NCBI RefSeq assembly: GCF_019904135.1
Contig: NZ_JAIOGQ010000021.1
Coordinates: 1 to 64,000 of the forward strand
Length of the DNA: 64,000 bases
Origin: Paenibacillus caui
Lineage (GTDB): Bacteria > Bacillota > Bacilli > Paenibacillales > Paenibacillaceae
Direction of reading: 5' to 3'
Shown: positions 60,297-64,000 of the stretch, in pieces
How the letters are laid out: every line of letters begins with the position of its first letter
How positions within the stretch are numbered: the stretch's first letter is position 1
Program-made: the position numbers and the translations under genes
Notes under the pieces: model-generated
Database searches by the model: none
Told to the model about the DNA's origin: nothing
Seen by the model: only the letters and a program-made list of their open reading frames with translations

Positions 60297-60528
60297 CTAT
60301 CTAAGCAGATCATCCTCCAAATTAAAGCTGTCATTATAACGGTCGACAGATTTCTTGTGAATGTAAACCGCATTATTGACCCGATGAATACTGCCCAAAG
60401 TGCTAAACAGCAGGAACAGAAATAACATAAATCCGTATGCATTCATAAACTTATCGATCCAGAAACAAACGACAATCAAAGCGATTGATAATATTATAAT
60501 TCCAAGTAGCAGCCGTTTTCCTTTATGG
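60297..60528 (-). pseudogene. remnant of a small membrane protein
   Basis: The frame encodes two hydrophobic helices (LLLGIIILSIALIVVCFW, then FMLFLFLLFSTLGSI) and a charged tail ending NLEDDLLR, preceded by a stop with no start codon or ribosome site. An N-terminally truncated gene is likely. No family recognised. Confidence 0.4.
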
Positions 60529-60576
60529 AATAGAATTTATGTATATTCTAAAAAAACTAAAACTTTGGATGGTTAT

Positions 60577-60825
60577 TTAATTCCACATCATAACTGGAAA
60601 TAAGACAATCTTTGGAGTCTTAAGAAATTCGCTCCATAATGTTTCGTTGAATTTCTTTTCCCCTTTTTCCATTAATGGCCGTAATAATAAACTGATTGTT
60701 AGCAGACCCTGAGATTTTTCCAAGTTGACTCCTTCAACGTTTAAGACCTGCTCATCCGGTTTTAGAAAACGTTCAGCCTCTTTTAAAGAACCTTTATTCA
60801 TAAATTTTACAAATCCATGATTCAA
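60577..60825 (-). CDS. hypothetical 82-aa protein, possibly truncated
   Basis: AT-rich 82-aa frame (KPDEQVLNVEGVNLEKSQGLLTISLLL). The opening, a helix followed by LKPDEQVL, recalls PH-like (YokE-type) proteins that are normally longer, so it may be a fragment. No good ribosome site is visible. Function unknown. Confidence 0.35.
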   Translation of the reverse strand: MNHGFVKFMNKGSLKEAERFLKPDEQVLNVEGVNLEKSQGLLTISLLLRPLMEKGEKKFNETLWSEFLKTPKIVLFPVMMWN

Positions 60826-60971
60826 TCATTTGTTCAACTTATATAGATCACTATTAAACTTGGCTTTCAGAAATTGTCTTCGCCTATACCTTTTACAATT
60901 GATATAATTAGGAAATGTCGAAAACAAATTATGTAAATTAATCATAAAAAAATCAGATAATGGAGGCTACC

Positions 60972-62207
60972 ATGAACGCAGGCGAATTTTATCAACATTT
61001 GACGACGTATGCGGATTTAATCGTATCCGTAGGATTGAACCTTCACGAAGGCGAAAAGGTAAAAATCAACTTCCACTCGGAGAGCATTGATTTAGTTAGA
61101 TTGATCGCCGAATCAGCCTATAAGAGAGGGGCTTCAACCGTAGCTCTTAATTTTCGGGACTCTAGAATAGAAGAAGCGAGGGCTAGCTTTTTACATGAAC
61201 AATTTTTAGATACCTTTCCGGCGGCAGAAGTCGAAAATCATCTGAATTTCCAGCATTCCGGTTATTCGGAAATCACGATTTTAGCGCCCTTCACAAACAG
61301 CCACGCCCTACTTGATGAGCAGAGAATTCAGAGAATGAACCGGGCGAAATCGATTGCCATGAAACCGGTAAGACAATACGGCATGGAAAACCATAACAAA
61401 TGGGTTATCGTCAACTATGCGACCAGAGAATGGGCCACAACCGTGTACCCGGATTTAGAAGACGCAGCAGCATTAGCGAAATTATGGAAAGTAATTTTTA
61501 GCGCTACAAAAGTTTTCGAAGATGAGCCTATTGAGGCATGGCAGCAGCATGATCGTCAGCTTAAAAATGTTCAGCACATTTTAAATGCGAAGAAGTTTAA
61601 AAGCCTTAAATTCGTTAGTGATGAAACAAATCTGACTATTGGATTGGTTAAAAACCATTTATGGATAGGCGGTTCTGAAATCACAAAGGGTGGAGAACCC
61701 TTTATGTCCAATATGCCGGTTGAAGAGATATGGACCATGCCTGACAGCAGGCAGGTTGATGGTTATTTTACGATGACAAAGCCTTCAAATATCAATGGTA
61801 TTTTAGTTCATGAACTGAGGGTGCATTTCAATCAGGGGAAAATTGTAAAAATAAGCAGTGATAAGCCGGAAATCATGTCCGATTTCCTTAACACTGATGA
61901 AGGGGCTTCGAGGCTTGGCGAAGTAGCTTTAGTTCCGGCAAACACCCCGATCGATAAAGCCAATGTCAACTTTAATAATACATTGCTTGACGAGAATGCG
62001 GCTATTCATCTTGCCTTTGGACAGGCTTACATGGACAACATTCAAGATGGATTTGCTTTAAAGGAAGACGAGCTAAAGCAATTGGGGATGAATTTTTCAT
62101 CGGCCCATCAGGATATCATGTTCGGCAGTTCAACAATGGATGTGTTTGGCATCCATAGCGATGGGACTGAAGAAATCATCATGCAAAATGGGGTTTGGAA
62201 GGTATAA
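60972..62207 (+). CDS. aminopeptidase, M29 family (AmpS/PepS)
   Basis: 411-aa cytosolic metallo-aminopeptidase of family M29. Metal-binding regions are visible: VEEIWTMPDSRQVDG (Glu), GASRLGEVALVP (Glu), LDENAAIHLAFGQAY and SSAHQDIMFGS (His, Asp). ATG at 60972 follows GGAGG by 5 bases; an upstream ATG at 60960 overlaps the site. Releases N-terminal amino acids from peptides. Base composition is AT-richer than the tail genes. Single-gene unit. Confidence 0.9.
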   Translation: MNAGEFYQHLTTYADLIVSVGLNLHEGEKVKINFHSESIDLVRLIAESAYKRGASTVALNFRDSRIEEARASFLHEQFLDTFPAAEVENHLNFQHSGYSEITILAPFTNSHALLDEQRIQRMNRAKSIAMKPVRQYGMENHNKWVIVNYATREWATTVYPDLEDAAALAKLWKVIFSATKVFEDEPIEAWQQHDRQLKNVQHILNAKKFKSLKFVSDETNLTIGLVKNHLWIGGSEITKGGEPFMSNMPVEEIWTMPDSRQVDGYFTMTKPSNINGILVHELRVHFNQGKIVKISSDKPEIMSDFLNTDEGASRLGEVALVPANTPIDKANVNFNNTLLDENAAIHLAFGQAYMDNIQDGFALKEDELKQLGMNFSSAHQDIMFGSSTMDVFGIHSDGTEEIIMQNGVWKV

Positions 62208-62265
62208 TTCGGGCTATTGTATAATATTCCTGCACTATGGAGCGGCTTGCTTTGCTTATCTACTT

Positions 62266-62316
62266 AAAAAAAAGAAGTTGGCCCCCTTGGATTCGACACC
62301 CAGGGAGCCTAACTTC
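62266..62316 (-). terminator. long hairpin terminator below sufB
   Basis: Minus-strand hairpin: GAAGTT...AACTTC arms with inner GGC/GCC and CCCTGGG/CCAAGGG pairing (8-base loop), then TTTTTTTT. Strong terminator for the RNA segment above it and probably for suf transcription. Confidence 0.8.
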
Positions 62317-62400
62317 CACCGTTGAATGAGCCACCGCCCTTAAGAGCGGCTACCCGTGCTTTGGAGTCGTGTTGCCGCACGGCTCCTTAGTTACTCCACT
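62317..62400 (-). ncRNA. structured RNA-like segment below sufB
   Basis: Two conserved-looking hairpins on the minus strand: GGAGCCGTG/CACGACTCC and AGCCGC/GCGGTGGCT, joined by AAAGCACGGGT, then TTCAAC directly before the terminator hairpin. The order (two hairpins, TTCAAC, 3' stem) is like the 3' end of a TnpB-associated omega RNA of IS200/IS605 elements. No tnpB frame is present here, and the identity is uncertain. Confidence 0.3.
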
Positions 62401-62456
62401 TCGTTATGCACGCAACATGCTCTCTTCTCTAACTCGGAATCCTTGGTATACAAGGC

Positions 62457-63854
62457 TTAACCGATAGAACCTTCCATTTCGAACTTGATCAGCCGGTTCA
62501 TTTCGACCGCGTACTCCATCGGCAGCTCTTTCGTGAACGGCTCGATGAAGCCCATGACGATCATCTGCGTTGCTTCGGCTTCCGTCAGGCCGCGGCTCAT
62601 CAGGTAGAACAGCTGCTCCTCGGAAACTTTGGATACGGTAGCTTCATGTTCCAGGACAACGTTATCGTTCATGATTTCGTTGTAAGGAATCGTATCTGAA
62701 GTTGACTCATTGTCCAAAATGAGCGTATCGCATTTGATGTTGGATTTCGCGCCTTCGGCCTGGCGTCCAAAGGAAGAGAGACCGCGGTAGGTAACTTTAC
62801 CGCCGTGCTTGCTGATTGATTTGGACACGATCGTGGACGTCGTATCCGGCGCCAGATGAACCATTTTCGCTCCGGCATCCTGGTGCTGGTTCTTGCCTGC
62901 AACCGCAATGGACAGCACGCTGCCTTTAGCGCCGCGTCCTTTCAGAACAACAGCCGGGTATTTCATCGTCAGCTTGGAGCCGATGTTGCCGTCAACCCAT
63001 TCCATATTGGCATTCTCTTCGGCCACAGCACGCTTCGTAACAAGGTTGTAAATATTCGGAGCCCAGTTTTGAATCGTCGTATAACGAACGCGGGCGTTTT
63101 TCTTCACGATAATTTCAACAACGGCACTGTGCAGGGAGTTCGTGCTGTAAATCGGCGCGGTACATCCCTCTACGTAATGCACGAAGCTGTCTTCGTCGGC
63201 AATGATCAGCGTCCGTTCGAATTGTCCCATGTTTTCGGAGTTAATCCGGAAATAAGCCTGCAGCGGCACTTCGCATTTTACGCCTTTTGGCACGTAAATG
63301 AAGCTGCCTCCGGACCATACGGCGCTGTTCAGCGCGGCAAACTTGTTGTCCGCAGGCGGAATGACGGTACCGAAATGCTCGCGGAAGATTTCAGGATGCT
63401 CACGGAGCGCAGTGTCCGTATCCATGAAGATGACCCCTTGATCTTCCAGGTTCTTCTGCATGCTGTGATACACGACTTCCGACTCGTATTGCGCAGACAC
63501 ACCTGCGAGAAACTTCTGCTCGGCTTCAGGAATACCAAGCTTGTCGAAAGTTTCCTTGATCTCAGCAGGTACTTCCTCCCAAGTCTTTCCTTGCTTTTCG
63601 GAAGGTCTTACATAGTATTGGATGTCGTTGAAATCCAGATCATCCAGATCGCCGCCCCAGCGCGGAAGCGGCATTTTTTCAAATTGCTGAAGCGACTTCA
63701 GGCGGAAATTCAGCATCCATTCCGGCTCATTTTTGATACGGGAAATTTCCGTAACAATCTCCGGGGTCAACCCTTTGCCGGTCTGAAATACTGCTTTGTG
63801 CTCATCGTGGAAACCGTACTTGTACTCTTCCAATTCAGGCGCTTTTTTAGCCAT
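62457..63854 (-). CDS. sufB: Fe-S cluster assembly protein SufB
   Basis: 465-aa SufB scaffold of the SUF Fe-S cluster pathway. Present are [53 protein letters not shown] (conserved Cys), and [18 protein letters not shown] at the end. The start at 63854 ([15 protein letters not shown]) follows AAGGAGGG; upstream codons belong to the sufU end. Follows sufU, as in the Firmicute sufCDSUB operon. Confidence 0.95.
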   Translation of the reverse strand: MAKKAPELEEYKYGFHDEHKAVFQTGKGLTPEIVTEISRIKNEPEWMLNFRLKSLQQFEKMPLPRWGGDLDDLDFNDIQYYVRPSEKQGKTWEEVPAEIKETFDKLGIPEAEQKFLAGVSAQYESEVVYHSMQKNLEDQGVIFMDTDTALREHPEIFREHFGTVIPPADNKFAALNSAVWSGGSFIYVPKGVKCEVPLQAYFRINSENMGQFERTLIIADEDSFVHYVEGCTAPIYSTNSLHSAVVEIIVKKNARVRYTTIQNWAPNIYNLVTKRAVAEENANMEWVDGNIGSKLTMKYPAVVLKGRGAKGSVLSIAVAGKNQHQDAGAKMVHLAPDTTSTIVSKSISKHGGKVTYRGLSSFGRQAEGAKSNIKCDTLILDNESTSDTIPYNEIMNDNVVLEHEATVSKVSEEQLFYLMSRGLTEAEATQMIVMGFIEPFTKELPMEYAVEMNRLIKFEMEGSIG

Positions 63855-63871
63855 GGTTATACCCTCCTTAT

Positions 63872-64000
63872 TTATTCGATTCCCTTTTTCAAGGCGTTCC
63901 AAGCCAGCGTTGCACATTTAATGCGTGCCGGAAATTTGCTTACGCCGGACAGGGCTTCAATGTCTTCATAATCGTCAAACTGGGCTTCGCCGCCCTTCAT
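63872..64000 (-). CDS. sufU: SufU, C-terminal end (partial)
   Basis: The last 42 residues of SufU, the zinc-dependent sulfur transfer partner of Suf[36 protein letters not shown]. The conserved C-terminal Cys in KCATLAW is the third zinc ligand. The N-terminal part is outside the window. 17 bases separate its stop from the sufB start. Confidence 0.9.
   Translation of the reverse strand: MKGGEAQFDDYEDIEALSGVSKFPARIKCATLAWNALKKGIE

Larger units (their letters stand above)
60078..60971. other. 894-base AT-rich remnant region
   Basis: Contains no convincing full gene. Present: a LexA-type box (60132-60143), a GCGTA/TACGC hairpin near 60177-60201, an unstarted minus-strand membrane frame (60297 to about 60528), and an 82-codon minus-strand frame (60577-60825). 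The last 130 bases before the aminopeptidase are AT-rich leader sequence. Confidence 0.5.

Noticed and set aside
60213-60425. 70-codon plus-strand frame after the ImmA gene
   Set aside because: Poor start context, overlapping a hydrophobic minus-strand relic; no family resemblance.
1-64000. CRISPR arrays, tRNA and rRNA genes
   Set aside because: No regularly spaced direct repeats, cloverleaf-like segments or rRNA stretches were seen on reading the window.

Overview
The window looks like chromosome of an endospore-forming Firmicute of the Paenibacillus type. The gene order fxsA, thioesterase, pyk, accA, accD, yutG-like pgpA, dnaE, ytrH, ytrI, ytoI, ytpI matches the Bacillus subtilis dnaE neighbourhood, but pfkA and nrnA are missing. 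Spore genes are common (ytrHI, a YheC/YheD family cluster, cotJABC). Ribosome binding sites are strong, TTG and GTG starts are frequent, and Rho-independent terminators are plentiful. No tRNA, rRNA, CRISPR array or complete insertion sequence was seen. Assignments rest on motif recognition and reading the bases; nothing was searched against a database.

Layout. 1-124: the 5' end of a group IIC intron, minus strand, directly after the fxsA terminator. 0.2-12.7 kb: housekeeping block (central carbon and fatty acid metabolism, replication, sporulation membrane proteins). 12.8-20.1 kb: a YheA/YmcA-type protein and a plus-strand operon of five YheC/YheD-like ATP-grasp enzymes with one GNAT acetyltransferase. 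20.1-24.3 kb: HAD phosphatase, OatA-like acyltransferase and two metallophosphoesterases. 24.3-25.6 kb: an MFS transporter broken by one in-frame amber codon. 25.7-34.1 kb: a fused dppABCDE-ykfABC operon for uptake and recycling of murein peptides. 34.3-45.8 kb: DUF3870 protein, cotJABC, CBS-domain protein, radical SAM protein, two HD-GYP proteins, uppP, a YunD-like nucleotidase, a MoaD-MoaE fusion and a lipoprotein.

45.9-60.1 kb: a complete contractile-tail locus with no head, packaging, integration or replication genes. In transcription order it holds a sigma-like activator, tail terminator, sheath, tube, tail chaperones, tape measure, baseplate plug, hub, spike and wedge, fibre, holin and endolysin. 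A divergent XRE repressor and ImmA-type protease form the switch. The control region has five evenly related palindromes, one of them inside the spacer of a strong sigma-A promoter. A LexA-type box lies just beyond the protease gene. The best reading is an R-type tailocin (phage-tail-like bacteriocin) that has been domesticated. 60.1-60.9 kb is an AT-rich remnant zone, followed by an M29 aminopeptidase, a structured intergenic RNA-like segment, sufB and the C-terminal end of sufU.
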